From Heterodera schachtii (taxonomy: Eukaryota; Nematoda; Chromadorea; Rhabditida; Heteroderidae): a DNA stretch of 64,000 nt. Position 1 is the first letter of the stretch, and the number at the start of each line of letters is the position of its first letter. The stretch is taken from the NCBI GenBank assembly GCA_023374025.1, contig SIJG01000002.1:3231626-3295625 (forward strand), in the 5' to 3' direction. The position numbers and the translations under genes are program-made. Below are positions 11,076 to 24,682 of this stretch, one piece after another. Under the pieces are notes generated by a model, which did no database searches, was not told the origin of the DNA, and worked only from the letters and a program-made list of their open reading frames with translations.

Positions 11076-13723
11076 TGAGTGATACAAGAAAAAGGATAGA
11101 AAGAGAGTACTGTATGGGTACGGTGTGGACAGATTAATTACAATGATCAATATTTATTAATTAGCCAATCATTAAGCAACGAAACATTTTGTCATAATGA
11201 CATTTCACTAAAACAAATAAATGAACCATTTTAATTGCTATACAAAATAAGCCCATTAAATTAAATTTATCTTTGAAAATAATTGAAAGTCTGCTTTAAT
11301 ATTACCCAATTTCACTAATTGCCCCTTTAAACTGACCTCTTCTTCTGTCTGATCAGATCAAATGTTGTTTCACGGCTGTCCGATCAGCTGGCGAAATTTC
11401 AAGCGCCAAAGCACTGATTTTATTAAAATGTTCGGTAATAGTTTTTTTGGATTTTATCGTTTGTTTCAATAATTAAAACGATAACAAATTTAATTAAAAA
11501 TAAAGTTAAACTCACTTCGTTCGCGCAGAACCGATGACCAATACATAATTAATTAATTAGGTAATTATGTTTATAAATTAATTGGTTTTTTGCGTGCATT
11601 GAATGAATGGAATGGTCCGGTCGTGACTTCTCATGGTGCTTCGAGCCTTTCCTTTGTTGTCAGTGCACATTAAGGGCACACCGAACGAGCAAAACAAGCA
11701 ATTAACGGAGCACGGTCACGAGAAGCACACGCCCGGACCATCCCCGAGGGGCAAACATTCGCAATTTGTGTGGCATTCACAAAATATTTGTGCGCAAAAA
11801 TTTTTGCGGAAATTTTTTATATTTTTTATCAACTGAAATTGGTAGTGTTTACAAGTATTAAAGCATTGAAGCTTTTCATCATGGTATTGGAATAATTAAA
11901 ATTAAAAAATTGGACTAAAAACTCATCCGATGACCATTTTAACACCAAAAAAGCACTAAAATGGCATAAAAAAGCGGCAAAGCCGGGGAAAGAAAGAATG
12001 CACTTTATTTTAAAATAATCATAATAATTAGCTATTAAAACATTATCATCATCATCATCTCAGACTGACAGTGAAAAATGAGAGAGAAAAAGCCCCGGGG
12101 TTGGCATTGGCACCGGTGGACAAATGATGGGCCAAGGATGACTTATTAAATATTGCGCCCCCGGCGGGGGCGCTGTGCCTGCGGTGAAAAGCCCACCAAA
12201 AGCGACGGTCGGTTGCCCTTGGGTGGCGCGCCGTATCTCTTCGGCACGGTTGTTATGGTTCCCTCCCCCGCCCCGACATTCAGCAACGGCACCAATAAGT
12301 ACATTGTGCCAACGACGGACGGACGGACTGACGGACAAAGTCGTATGCTTTTTTTTTTGTTGCTTTGCCGTCGTTCGGTATAAATTTTTTAATGAAATTT
12401 CTTTAATAGCCGCGGTCGGCGGCGCCTTTGTCCTACCAAAAGGCGCCCGCGGGGGGTGAGAGAGTTAAAAGGTGGAAAATTAAATTAAAAAAAGAGCGGA
12501 CGGCATTTAGAATGAGCTCACGCACTTAAAATGTGAAAACTCAGAGATTTACACTTTTGGATACAGTCATTTAAGACCCAAAAGGTGAAAATTTTGATTA
12601 TTTTATCATTTCCGGGCCACATTTGGCATCGTTTTGCTAGTGATGCTTCTCAGTGCGTCTTGAATGTTGGGAGAATCACTCAAATTGCAATTCATCGTAA
12701 TGGCACTTTGGCTAAATGAAGAAGGAAACTGTTAGCTTTAGCTGTGAGAAGCCTCTACTGCTGCTGCTTTCGCCGTCCACATATTAATAACAGCGCATTA
12801 CAAGCACAGGGCACACAAAATCCTTTAAGCGAATGATTTAATGCGCGTAGAGTGCGGTCGAGAATGGCACAAAATGGGCGAGAATGGCACACAGAAAAAA
12901 TATCCGTCGTAAAGTGATTAATGCGGGCGCGAATTTGGGCACCCAATTAGCCAAAGTGCTGGTGACCGCGCGGGGAGCGCACAAAAAGTTTTGAAAGATT
13001 GTTGTCAACTGCGATGAAGTGCCAAATCACAAAGTATGCCGTCCCCGTGCCCTCCCCCCTCCCCACCGGGCGAGTGGCGGATTTGTGTCGCGCACCGCCC
13101 CAATGGGCGGGGGGGGGGGGGAGAAACACCCGCTCAAAATGCCCTCGGGCGTAGCCATGGGAACAACGCCACGAAATTAAAATTAGGACAAATTGGCCAA
13201 ATGCTTTCGAATAATTTTGAGAGGGATTTGCGAGAGAGAGTCTCTGCTCATAGTAGAGAAATTTTCGGATTCTTAGAGTTTCTGGTTTAGGTTACTCCTT
13301 GTAAATTCCCCGCGAGATCCGCCGGGGACTAAAAATACAATTTACTCATTATAGAATTGCTAAGTTTAATTTGTTTTTATGCTAATTAATTTAATAATTA
13401 CCCTGCAAATACAGTATACAGAAAACGAATTACAATAAAAAAGTTTGTCACAAAAACATTGATTTATCCGTTTCTGACGAGAACAAATTATTGTCGAGAG
13501 TGTTGAACTTTTACATGGTTTGATGGTCGTGGTTGGTAATCACGTTAATTAATTATTTAATTAAGGTAATAAGTGCGTTTGATTGTGATTAGTGTAAATG
13601 CAGCAAATTCCCTCTCTTTCTCTGTCCTTCCCCTCTCTCTCTCCGCCCTCTGTTTCTCTCCCGCTCTCTCCCCCCCCGATTGGCGTTGTGTTTGTTGTAA
13701 ATAATTTGTTTTTTTTTTGTCCG
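11076..13723. other. Intergenic region, no supported gene
   Basis: Mostly AT-rich sequence with GC islands at about 12060-12460 and 13020-13160. ORFs there lack domains and splice support. A CT-rich tract lies at about 13605-13680, just downstream of the neuropeptide gene's stop codon. Confidence 0.5.
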
Positions 13724-14696
13724 TCACTCTTCCGGCCACAGCCAAAGGTTTCTCCGCGGCATGTACGCGTCCCCAAACGCGGCCCACTGCGTTTGGCGGT
13801 CGTCCATGCCAATGTTGCGTAGCAAATGGGCGCCAGCGGCGTCGGCGCCGACGTCGGCAGTGCCGACGAACGCCTCACCAGCTAAAAAAAGGGGGGGGGG
13901 ATTTTGGACACTATCGCAAAAATGAAAAAAAGTGTTAAATTTTGATCATTAATTCTTTTTTTAAATTTCATTGGCTAACAGTTTTTGGCCCTAAGGTGAA
14001 GAAAGAATCCCCCATTCTCTTCCATAAATTTGTCTGATTATGCCTTAATTTTTAAGCATGTTCTAATGGGCTTTTCATGGGGTAAATGTCAAACACTAAT
14101 GAATATTAAATAATTAATTGTTCTTAAACCAATTGACTTTTGCACATTTCATTCGGCAATTAAGCCATTTGTTCTGACATTTTTTTAATCTACTTCACCA
14201 ATCCATAAAATCGCTGGTGATAAACTGCGAAAATATTTTCCACCTTTAAACAAAAACAAAAAAATTTCGAAAGGCTTAAAACTGACGCTTTTTTCAGACT
14301 GACAATTTCTATAAATGGTGCCCAAAAATTTTCGACTATTTTGAACTAGATTTGTTATGGAAAAACAAAGTGCCCACCTGGTCGGTAGGCGTTGCGCTTG
14401 CCGAAGCGTACGAGTGCATTTCGCATCGCCTTTTTGTCCGTCCGCATTCGCCAGCTGAAACGAACAATAACGGAATATTAAAAACGTTTAAAAAGTTTTA
14501 TAAATTAATATATATTTAAATTTGTATTAAAAGGCTAAAAATTTTGTAATTTAAAATATTTTTTAAATATATTTTAAATTTCTCACGTCGCCGCCTCCGC
14601 CCCGAGAAGGAAGCACAGCGCGAGGAGCAGCAGAAGGGCGGAGAAGACGGAGAAGCGGGGAGAGAACGCGGAGCAAAATGATGATAACCTGGCCAT
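13724..14696 (-). CDS. flp-11: FMRFamide-like neuropeptide precursor, FLP-11 type
   Basis: Three exons on the minus strand (14587-14696, 14378-14454, 13724-13881) join in phases 2 and 1 through GT-AG introns and give 114 residues. Exon 1 is a textbook signal peptide: MARLSSFC, a run of leucines, ending GAEAAT. Exon 2 holds DKKAMRNALVRFGKRNAYRP. Cleavage at the dibasic KK and KR and amidation on the glycine would release AMRNALVRF-amide, which equals a peptide of C. elegans flp-11 as I know it. Exon 3 (GEAFVGTADV... to WLWPEE) carries no further RFG motif. Precursors of this family usually hold several peptides, so a single copy is unusual. The product would be secreted from neurons and act on GPCRs; in C. 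elegans flp-11 is linked to sleep-like quiescence. Confidence 0.85.
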
Positions 14697-17600
14697 GACA
14701 AGACGCCAAACTTTTTGAATTTATGCCAAAAAGTGAAGGGATTGGCACAAAAGCGCACAATTAAACAATTAATGCGTCTGAAAAGGCATAAAAATGAACT
14801 GTAGAAACAAGAAAAAAGATGAAAAATCCCAATAAAAATGAACTTTTTCATATTTGAATACTGTAAAATATTTTAGATTTATTCAAATTAGGGTTTTTTA
14901 GGGTTTTCCACCGGCGGACGTTTCGTTGCATTTAATGGACGGTCATTTAAATTTTAAATTTTGGCAAATGCCAATTAAATCCAATGCTTATTTTTTCAGC
15001 TGATTTTGGCAGAAAAATACATTTTAAAAAAGTGCCAGGAATTTTATCAATTTAAAATAACAATTTCACCAAATATTTACCATTACAAAAGCTATTTTAA
15101 TATGCCCTGCTAATTAGGGGTTGATTTCAATTAGCCTTGCTCAATTAATTTATGGGGCGTCGGCGAATGCCAAAAATGGGAAATTGCCAATTGGCGAAAT
15201 GTTTAAGCATTGTTTTTCTCGGCTTTTAAATTCGAACGAACACATAACGTTTTGTGTGTACTTATATTGGGGCAGCTGAACAGCAGGTCATCTCTCATCC
15301 CAAAATGACGCCATTTTCCGCTCCGCCCCCAATTTTCGGAATGGCAAAAAAATGTTGAAAAAAACATTTTGCCAACATTCCATCTGAGACCGGCCCGCGA
15401 CCCGTGCTTTTGCCGTTCCCGGGGGAGTGGGTGCCGTGCCGAAATTGCCTTTTGTGTGCGTTTAGTGCCGTCCGTCAGACAAAACACACAAAAGGCCCTG
15501 GGAAGGGCGCATTTTCCGTAAAGTTCGCGCCATTGCCCCTCCCCCTCCCCCCGGGGGTTCCCAGGAGGGCAATTGCTCAATTCTCCGCCGCCCCCAATTC
15601 GGCTAATTTTGGAGCCCAACTTTTTCGGGGCTTTACGACGATAAAAATGAATGGACGGAGAGGAAAATAATGGCAAAATTTCGAACCAAAAACGATCATT
15701 CAAATGATTAGCCGTTGGCTTAATGTTGACATCAGTGATTGATTGATAACTAAGTTGAATTCAAGTTGATCAGTCACTCAAAATGGACAATTAGTTGATA
15801 ATTAGCGAGGGTGGGAATTTAAGTCGTTGAAAATTTACGAAGTTTGAAAATAAACATGCAAATTTTTGTAAAAAGAAATTTTGGTATGTGATGGAAAAAG
15901 TCGGAAAAACACAGTAATAATTGTTTTTAGGCACTGTTTTTACCAAATTTACGAGTTTTTGTGAATAGTTTTTGTTTTTGAGCCTACATGGAAAACCTAT
16001 TGAAAAAAATTTCAAAAATATTTGTTTAAAAATTTAAGGCAAAAGGTCGAGAAGAAGCCGAACGATGAGCTAAAGAAAGAATCCAGGAAAATAACCACAA
16101 AAGCTATTGGAACACGCCCACTATATGAATGTAGTAACAAACTAAAAACGGCACAAATGCCAACAAAAACATGCAAAAAGAAAAAAATTCACAAATTCCT
16201 CCTGTGCCATTTTTGGCAAAATATTTGTTTTTTTTTATTGTTTGAAAGTGTGACTAAAAGTGTTGGCCCATCACTTAAACTTGCCGCTTAAAAATTCAGA
16301 CGTCGCGTCTTTGCGTCACAGAAACTCTCAAGAAAAAATGCCGACGAAAATTTATGCCGGAAAAGGAAACAGACGCCTCAGCAAATATTTTTAAAAGAAT
16401 TTACATAAAAATGTTTTGGGTTCCCTTCCGTTCATTGGTCCATCTTTTTGGTGGTACAATTTGTGCCCCAAGGCACTGAATTGGCCGAAATTTTTGAGAA
16501 TTTCTGAGCACAAAATTTTGTGACGAAATGCCAAACACAGTGCCCTGTGCCATCGCATCGGTTGAATGGTTGATGATGAGGCAAAGGTCGACAAAGGGGG
16601 CATCGAAGGCAAAAATGCCTTTTCACCGGACGGCGTGGGACTATGCGGCGGTAAAAGTGCCGTCCGTGCCCCCCCCCCCCCTTCCCCCACCGTCCCCCAA
16701 TTTTTGGGCTTATTCCTCCGCCCCGGGGGAAAGGTTTGTTTATATAGGCTCATCAACCGCAGAAACCCTTCCGACTCACTCACCCCTTTGGGAAAGGTTA
16801 AGGGGACAAAATGCCAACGGAAGAAAAGGCATTTTAAAAGTGTTTGCGGAAGTGCACAAAATATAATAGGAAATTGAATGCTTTTAATGGGAAAATTCAA
16901 AGAAGGTAAAAGAAGCTGTGCAGTTTTTAATGGGAAGAGATGACAAATTCAAAAAATGAATTTATAAAATGTGGAGAGTGAGTGATCACTCACTGATCAG
17001 TGCTGATCGAATATGAAAATTTTGGAGACCAAAAACTAAAACATTGGTACTCGAGTTGGAGAAGACTTTTCCCCGAGATTCGAAACCGAAACAATAAAAT
17101 GCCCGAGTTTTTCACGAGACGAAACTTAAACACCACCAATTTACATATACGGATTGCTCTTAAGATCCGTGGTCTAGCGGGGGCCCCCCTTTTCCCATTT
17201 GCAAACCCATTACAAATGGTAAACCTTCAACAATAAGTCCTTTATTTGGATAATAATAAAGAGGTACAACTGCTGGTGCCCCCCCCCCCCAGCAGAACGT
17301 CCTTGGGAACAGAGAAGCGCCTGAGGGGTTCCGTTCTAGCAAAGTTTGATTGACCAAATCCCATCTCAAAAAGTGATCAGAGAGAACGACGCGGGAAGGA
17401 TAACAATTGAAGGGATCGCCCCGTTTCGGCCCAGGAACATTTGTTAATGATTGATTAGGGGGAACAATTAAATGTGTTAAATGAGTAAATGAATGAATGG
17501 CATCTCACTCTGATTATCATTTTGGTCAATTAGAACAAATAGCTATTTTTAAGTTCAAAAATGTAAGGGACGGGGAAGGCAAATTGATGGGGCACATTTC

Positions 17601-20600
17601 AACAAATTGCATTTTACCGGCTTAAAAATCAGCGAAAATTTTAAATTCTTTTCAATTTTTGGTGGGGTAAGCCCCCCTTAACATCCCCCCCTCACTTAAT
17701 TTCCCCGTTCCAACTGCAGCGGACGGCTTATGCCATTGTTTGTGTGCTGTGACCGCCGCTTCGCCGCCGGGCACAAAACGCGGCAAATGTCCTTTATTCT
17801 TTGCATGTTTTAAGCCCCCCCCCCCCTCGAGAATGGCTTCTTTTCGTTTTTCCGTCCTCCCCTGGGGATGGTTTTTTGTTGAGTAAACTTCCTCCTTTGC
17901 CCTCCTTTGATTTTCATATGAGCCAACCCCCGCCCCGGGGGGGATCACGTCAAAGTCAAATTGAGGGCAAATTGAGGGGGCGGAGGTGGGTACAAAGTAG
18001 ATGAAAATCAAAAAAGTATGGCACAATGGCACGGCACTCACCCGCCGAAGTGAAAGTGACGTGTTTATAGCCAAGAGCGCGGGGAGGGGGCAAAAAGCAG
18101 GTAATGTGCGGGGTGGACGAAACGCCACAAAAAAATGGGGTGGACGGAACGCCACAAAACATGAAAGTTAATTTAAGTTTTCAGAACAGAAAAATAGAGA
18201 GAGTGCGAAAGAGAGAGAGAGGAGAGAGCGCAAAAATTATAAAATTTAATTTTAATGAATTGAAAATTGAAATGAAATAAAAAAAATAAGTAAAATAAAT
18301 AAAATAATAAAATTTTGAGGTTCACTTTTATGGTAAAAAGTGATTTCGTCAGAAGCGGATTTCGTAAATCGCGACCCGCAAGAATATTTACGAGCCTGTG
18401 ACGACCGGGAACCATTTTAATTGCAAATATTGGCAAGTAAAATATGGAAATGGAAGAATTTTTTCATTAATTTTTAAAAGAAAAAATATACATATAAAGT
18501 AATGTTCAGTTTAGCGGATTCCCCATCGATGGCACAGAAAAGGGGATTTCATTTTTCACGGGCACTCCCCCTCCCCCCCCCCCCCCATTAACTCAGTTTA
18601 TGAAATTAGCCATTTGGATGCTAATTAAGCGGCGGCGGGGGGGGGGGGGGCATTTAGGGTGCCCCAAATGAACCTTCGCCGTCTGAGAAACAGTTTTTTT
18701 GCCCGTTTTTATCGTATTTGCTTAAATTGAAAATCGAAAACAAAAAAATAGATATATTTAGTTCATTTGACAAAATAAACAATTAGGAATAATTACTGCT
18801 GTAATTTCCGTCATAAAAATGGCCATGAGGCCCCAAATATTTTAAAAATTGACACAAATTAGTGCTTCTAACAATTTTCATAATGTGCCATCGTCTTCTG
18901 TCTGTTCGAGAATCCACGTCTTGACAACAAACTCTGAAAAAGTCTCAAATTTGAGCCGGGGGCGTGGAACGACAAATTAAATCCCGAATAAGTCCAATTC
19001 TCGAACAACATTATGCATAGAGAATGTTGTAACTTGAGGCCAAAATTCTCAGGCTCGAGCATTGACTCCGATGGCAAAAAACAAACTCAAACTCGAGACT
19101 CTCGAGAAATGCCTTTATTTTCCCCTCCCAGCTGAGAGTTCAGCAGAAAAGGCAATTTGATGTGTGGGTGAAAAGTGGAAATAAAAATAATGGGTGCCAA
19201 AAATGGGCATAATTTTGGCACCAAAATGGCATTTCTTTGTTTATTTAGCGAAAACATACAAAAATAAAATCAGCAGGAGGCAAAAAGCGAAATTTGAAAA
19301 CAAAATTCACATGCATTTTCTCTTCTTTTTTTTTGCTTTGAATTCTTTATTTTTGTGTCCATATTTTTGTTTTGGCCCATTGAGGCGGCCAAAAATTGTG
19401 GAAAATTGGCCAAGCGAAAAGAATTTTGAGAAATGGAAAGTGAATCGGAAATTGAAACATAATAATAAATTAAATAAAAATAATTTATTAAAATATTCAA
19501 ATATTTATTCCAAAAAAATTGCTGAAAAATCGGTACAAAAAATGCAAAAAGAGAAGAAAAATTCAATTTTGAGATAATCTTTTTTATTTGTCTTTTCCTA
19601 TCGACTTTTAATAAATCGCTTTTCCATTTTCGCTTTTATGCTTATCATTAGCCCCAATTTGTTAAATGCAATTAATTTTTGTTTGAATCCAATTTGTCCC
19701 CTCTTTTCTCCGTGACGTCCGTCCGTCCGTTTTTTGCCATTATTTGTCGGCAAAGGCTCTGCAAAAAAACAAATAACAATAACAACGAATAAAATGATGT
19801 GTGCCTCTTTTTTAAATTTATTGTCTGTTTCTGTGACAACATATTTGGGGGAAAAGAAAATTAAATTTTGGAATTTTTGGTAAAATATTTAAATTAAAAT
19901 TAAAAATTGAAGCATTTGGATTTGGCTTTGGACTGACTTATTGCGCCAATGCAATCGTTGCTCAGAGCGGACCAAAGCATCTCTCAACTCATTCAGCTGA
20001 GAACATTAATATTAAGCAAATCATTATAAGATAAATGTGTAAATATTTATGAACAGGGATCGGATCTCCAAAGAGAAGGAAAAAATAAAAATTAAATAAA
20101 AATTAAATTTAAATAGCGAAAAAAAGGACCAAAAAAATGCTAAAATAATTCAAAACGAGGAATAAAAAGGGGGGTAAGTAACACTGGAAATTTCGTTTTA
20201 ACAATTTTGACCAAAAAATCCCATGGGAATGGACAAAAGTATGCCAATTTGAATTTTATTAAACCGATTAAAAAATAAATGAAATTCAAAATAAAGGAAA
20301 CAAAAAAGGAGTGGCATTTGGCCAATTAAGGACAATAATCTTTAAAAAAGGAGAGATGGTCCAATCCGATCCGATCTCTGTCTTAAAATGATCCCCAATT
20401 TGGCCACCTGTTCCGACTTTCGCTCCAAATCACGCCGAGCGTTTAAAAGTGCGTTTCGCGCATTTTCAACCTTTGAATTTAGTATTTAATTAATTGAAAT
20501 TGTCCATCCAATGCAATTTAATCATTAATTAATGAATTTCAAGTCACTTGTGCCAAACTCTGCTCCAATTGTTCAGCTTCTTCTCTGCCCATTAAAAAGG

Positions 20601-20680
20601 GTTCTCAATTATCTCTTATTTATATTTTAAAACATTTAAATAAAAACTGAATTACAAATATTTTTTTGAAATTCAGTTAT
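14697..20680. other. Long intergenic region without a supported gene
   Basis: AT-rich sequence with scattered GC-rich islands (about 15380-15610, 16600-16740, 17640-18140) and homopolymer C/G runs at about 16671-16681, 17280-17290, 18570-18586 and 18637-18650. Long-looking ORFs here overlap on opposite strands and show no domain, signal peptide or splice partner. It may contain the neuropeptide gene's promoter (just right of 14696) and downstream sequence of the coiled-coil gene that ends at 20680. Confidence 0.5.
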
Positions 20681-23600
20681 TTTCCGCGCCACCTCAGTCG
20701 CATTACGTCCGCGTCGCGTTGCCGCGTGAATTCGCGCCGTTCATTCTCCAACAGCGCGCGTTCGTTGACCACACGCACCAAAAGGTCGTGCTCACGGCGA
20801 AGAAAATCATTTTGAAAAAATAAAATAATAAATAGGGATAAATAATTTTAAAAAAATTTTAAAATATTTTTATTATTTTTCAAATGTTTATTTATTTTTC
20901 ACTTTGTTCGCCTCAATTTCCGCCTTTTTGTGCTCAATCCAATCCAAAATCAGCGATTGTTCCTCCTAAAAATAAATTTAAAATTTAATTTCTAATTGTT
21001 ATTTTTCCACTTGAAATGCTTTGCGTTCGGCTGTGATCATTTCCCGCTGTTCTTCAAGCCAACGACGGCCCTCGACAATTTCCTAAAAAACAAAGCGCAA
21101 AAAAATGAATGAAATAATCAGAAATTTAAATAAAGAATTAATATTTTTTTATAAATAATTAAATAATTTCATTTATTTTAAAATTAAAAAAAGATGATCA
21201 TAAAAAATAATATGAATTAACCATTTTTTGTGCTTCTTAAATTAATTAAGTGATCTCTTTTCTGTTTCAATTTAAGCCCAACACAGGAGAAATAAAGAAA
21301 CAAATTTTAATGCATTGTGACCTTTAAATGAAATTTAATTGGAATTTAACTGCGATCATTTCGTTGCAGCTGACCATTTTAAAAATCTCAATCATTAAAT
21401 TAAGAGGGCTTAATTAGGAATTAATTAGAAATCAGAGGTATTAATTAGAAATTAATTTGGGGGGGGGGCGAACGAAAAAAAGACAATTAATAATTAAAAT
21501 CCGTGCTTTTGCTTACCTTTGTGTGCTGTTCCCGCATTTTGTCCAGCTCCATTTCCATGCCTTTCACCGCATTTTCCCATCGAAATTTAATTTTTCATTT
21601 TAATTTTCGTATTTTTTTTTCTCAGACTGTTGGCGATCTGTCTCCAATCGTTTCCATTGATCACTGTGTTGGGCATCTAATGTGGTGCGCAAATCGGTCT
21701 AAAAATAATTAATTTTATAATTTTAAATTAATTTCAATAAAAATGAAAGAAATTTCCAAAATTTGTGCAATTTTTCCCTTTTTCTATCTTTTTAGAATTA
21801 ATTTGTGCTTTTCATCAGAGTAAGCAAAAAAAAAGAGATCACAGTGAATGTGCTCAGATTGGCCTCCATCGCTTCGCCTCGGCCGCCCACCGATTGGACA
21901 CTTTCGCGCAATTGGCCCAAAATTAAATTCAGTGCGTCCACGCGAGTGGCCAAATTGGCAAAGGAACTTTAAAAATTTTAAAATTAAAATTATTTTAAAT
22001 AAAAAAATAATTTTTTAAAATGCAAATATATGTATGCATGTTGTTGATATGATTTTGCAGCACATTATTACCCTTCCTGTTCTCGAATGTTGCTGAGGAT
22101 TTGAGCGCCCCTTAAAAAGCAAATTCTAATTAAACGATAAAATTTCAATAAATTTAAGTAATAATTCACAGATCTTTTCCCAATTAAATTTCGAATTTGA
22201 TTGATATTCTATGAAAAAAAGAAATGTTCTATTATTTAATATCACTTGAAATTAAATTAAATTAAATTATTTTGGTGCTTTTCTTGGAACAGATTCTCGA
22301 CATTTCCCAAAAGTGCCGTTCCCCCCCCCCCCTCTCCCGCTCAACCTTAATTATCTAATTACCCCGCTTAATTCGAATTAAAATTAAAATATTATTTCTT
22401 ATTTTTATGCTTCTTCTCCATTGTCTCTCCCTCTCTCACTTGTCCCCCTCCCTCTTCGCTTCTTCCAACGCTCTTTCGTGCTTTCTCTCCAATTCGCTTA
22501 TGTCCGTTTTGTGCTTTTCCGTCAGCCGTTCCGTCTAATCGATTCATTTAAATGCAATTCAAATTTTATTTTTTCAATTTTCATTTTCATTTTTACTGTT
22601 CTCTGATGGTCCTCCAACGCGGCGTCCAACCGCCGGCGGAGTTCGCCGATGGTTTTTTGGTCTTCCGAATGCTCAAAACGCAGGTTGGACACCTCCCTAA
22701 CAAAATATAAAAAATTTTTGAAAATAATTTTTATTAAAAATTAAATTAATTACCCCCCCCCCCCCCTCCTAAAAAATGGCACACGGACAATCCGTCAGTA
22801 AAATTTGTTTCTATCAATTGAAAAATACAAATAATTTCATTGACGGATTGTCCGAATCGCTCCCTCCCCGAAATTCTTTCATAATTCACTGTATTTTAAA
22901 CTAATCCAATAAAAATTTTTTAATTCTGATCGCTCATCTGTGACCTCCTCAATTGGTCCGTTTCCGCTTGTAAAAGCGAAACGCTGGCGGAGGACGGCGC
23001 GGCGTCCGGCGGCGGCACAGTGCCGGCGGCGACTGGCGACTGTTGCGCCAAAACTCTGTTGTTGCCAGCAGCCGTCTGCGAACTTTGACGCGTCGCCGGC
23101 GGCGTTGGCGACGGCGCATTGGCGCGACTGAGGGGGAAAATAAATGAGAAAAAATGGCACAAGGATTTGTTTTGTTTATCAATTATCGCTTTGATCACTT
23201 CCCCCTACCCGCCGCCGGCGACCGTCGCCGCCTTTCTGCGCTGCTCTCCTCCACTCGCCGAGGACGAAAATAGCGAGTCCAGCAGTGAGGCGGACGGCGC
23301 TCGCGACGGTACCGCCGCCGCCGCTTCGGTCGCCGCTTCCTCCTTTTCATCCTAATCACAGGAAAAGCAATATTGTTCAAATTAATGGTAATTTTTGAAC
23401 AATTTTCTTATTTTTCCTCGTGTTAATCTGTTTAAATTAAATTTCTTGGCGAATGAATTGCGCCCGCCTGAAAAGTCACAACGGGCTGGCGCCGGCGCGG
23501 CGCGCCTGCCAAAATGTCGTCAAGCGCGGAGCGATTAGAGCCGGTGGCGGCACTCGGCGCTTGTCGCTAAAAAAATTAATTTAAAAAAATTTGTAATTAA

Positions 23601-23856
23601 TTTAATTTATTTACATGGAAATAAATTAGTTTTGCGCAATATATTTTTAAAATTTAAATATTTCTCCAAAATTATAAAACCTAATCGCCCTTTTTTAATT
23701 TTTGCTCATATTTTTTTTACCTTGGCACCGCCGAACAAATCGCTGACAAAACTTGCCGAACGCCCCTCCGTTCCCTCCTTTTATTTGAATTTTTATCTGG
23801 ATTTTATTTGTTTTTTAATTTTCGCTTACGTCCGGCAAGTCAAAATCGTCGTCCAT
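20681..23856 (-). CDS. fbf1: FBF1-like coiled-coil protein (ciliary transition fibre)
   Basis: Many short minus-strand exons. Clear ones are 23830-23856 (MDDDFDLPD), 23721-23777, 23468-23566 (LDDILAG), 23209-23351, 22945-23127, 22597-22696 and 22440-22534, all with matching phases, then less certain exons near 22080-22110, 21838-21966, 21640-21700, 21516-21580, 21016-21084 and 20893-20966, and a final exon ending at 20681. The N-terminal third is acidic and low-complexity with short LDDIL/LDSLF motifs. The rest is coiled coil rich in E, K, R and L (ELERKHERALEEAKREGD, RRWLEEQREMITAERKAFQ, NERALLENERREF). This arrangement resembles Fas-binding factor 1 (C. elegans DYF-19), a transition-fibre protein of cilia. 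The exon at 23468 uses a GC donor (CAG|GCGGGC). The family call rests on remembered similarity; a generic coiled-coil protein is the alternative. Confidence 0.5.
22784..22854. mobile_element. Short palindromic MITE, TIR CGGACAATCCGTCA
   Basis: A 71-bp foldback with 14-bp perfect inverted repeats (CGGACAATCCGTCA at 22784-22797 and its complement at 22841-22854). It sits in an intron of the FBF1-like gene. The same terminal sequence flanks a longer element at 38860-39148. No target duplication is evident. Confidence 0.7.
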
Positions 23857-24682
23857 TTGACTTTTGAAATTTTTTATTATTAATTGTTCATCGAAAAGGA
23901 CATATATCAACAACAAAAAATTTATTTGTTGCCATAACAACGGAAATCGGCCCATTTGACGAGCCGTGTGACCATCATGCCGTCCGACATTCAAAATGTC
24001 CCCGTCACATCCATGGAGAGACCCTCTGAAGAGCCGAAGCGAGAAAACGGAAATGCGCAAGAAGAACTATTGGGAATTCTAATGTGATCATGATCATATT
24101 CTTTAATTATGAGTGGTGTAAATACATACATAGGCGAGGTGAGCCGAAGTGACAAAAGTATGGGTGTGCGGGTTTTGAAGAGAGTGGTCGTTTCAGTCCC
24201 AAAATATAATTAAAATAATTAAATTTAATTATTTTAATTGATAATTTACTTTACCACCGGCCTACAAATGAATATTTTAAAATTTAATAATTCTCAAAAT
24301 TCAAGAAAATTTCAAAACGTCCATGCGAAGTACGAAAAAGTGCAACTGATCAAACAAATTAATAGCAAATAATTATTTTTAAAATAATAGAAAAATTGGG
24401 GTACTAATCATTAGACTTGAAAGACTCATAATTTTTATAATGGCTTAACATTCGGTTAGAAAAAGATTCTAATCTTAAAAACTTAGATTGATACCAAATT
24501 TGTTCAGTTTAATTTAAGATGGAAGAGAGATGGCTGATAAAAATAATCACCACAAAAAAGTAGTGATTTGTTAAAATTTTGAATTAGTGCGAAAAAAAGT
24601 ATTTGGCGTTTTGATATTTTATTATATTTTAATTTTAAGGATTTTTCGTGTAAATGTTAATTGTGTGTTCCAAACAAATTCC
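23857..24682. promoter_or_regulatory. Shared upstream region of two divergent genes
   Basis: About 825 bp between the start codon of the minus-strand FBF1-like gene and the plus-strand CCDC86 gene. It is AT-rich and has no supported ORF. By position it should hold both promoters; I see no specific motif such as an X-box that I can claim. Confidence 0.4.

Noticed and set aside
14881..14910. TTAGGGTTTTTTAGGGTTTT, possible telomere-like repeat
   Set aside because: Only two irregular units; not a tandem TTAGGC or TTAGGG array.
17160..17200. Possible tRNA (GTGGTCTAGCGG resembles a tRNA 5' half)
   Set aside because: No T-loop (GTTCRANNC) or acceptor-stem complement at the right distance; the following sequence is a C homopolymer.
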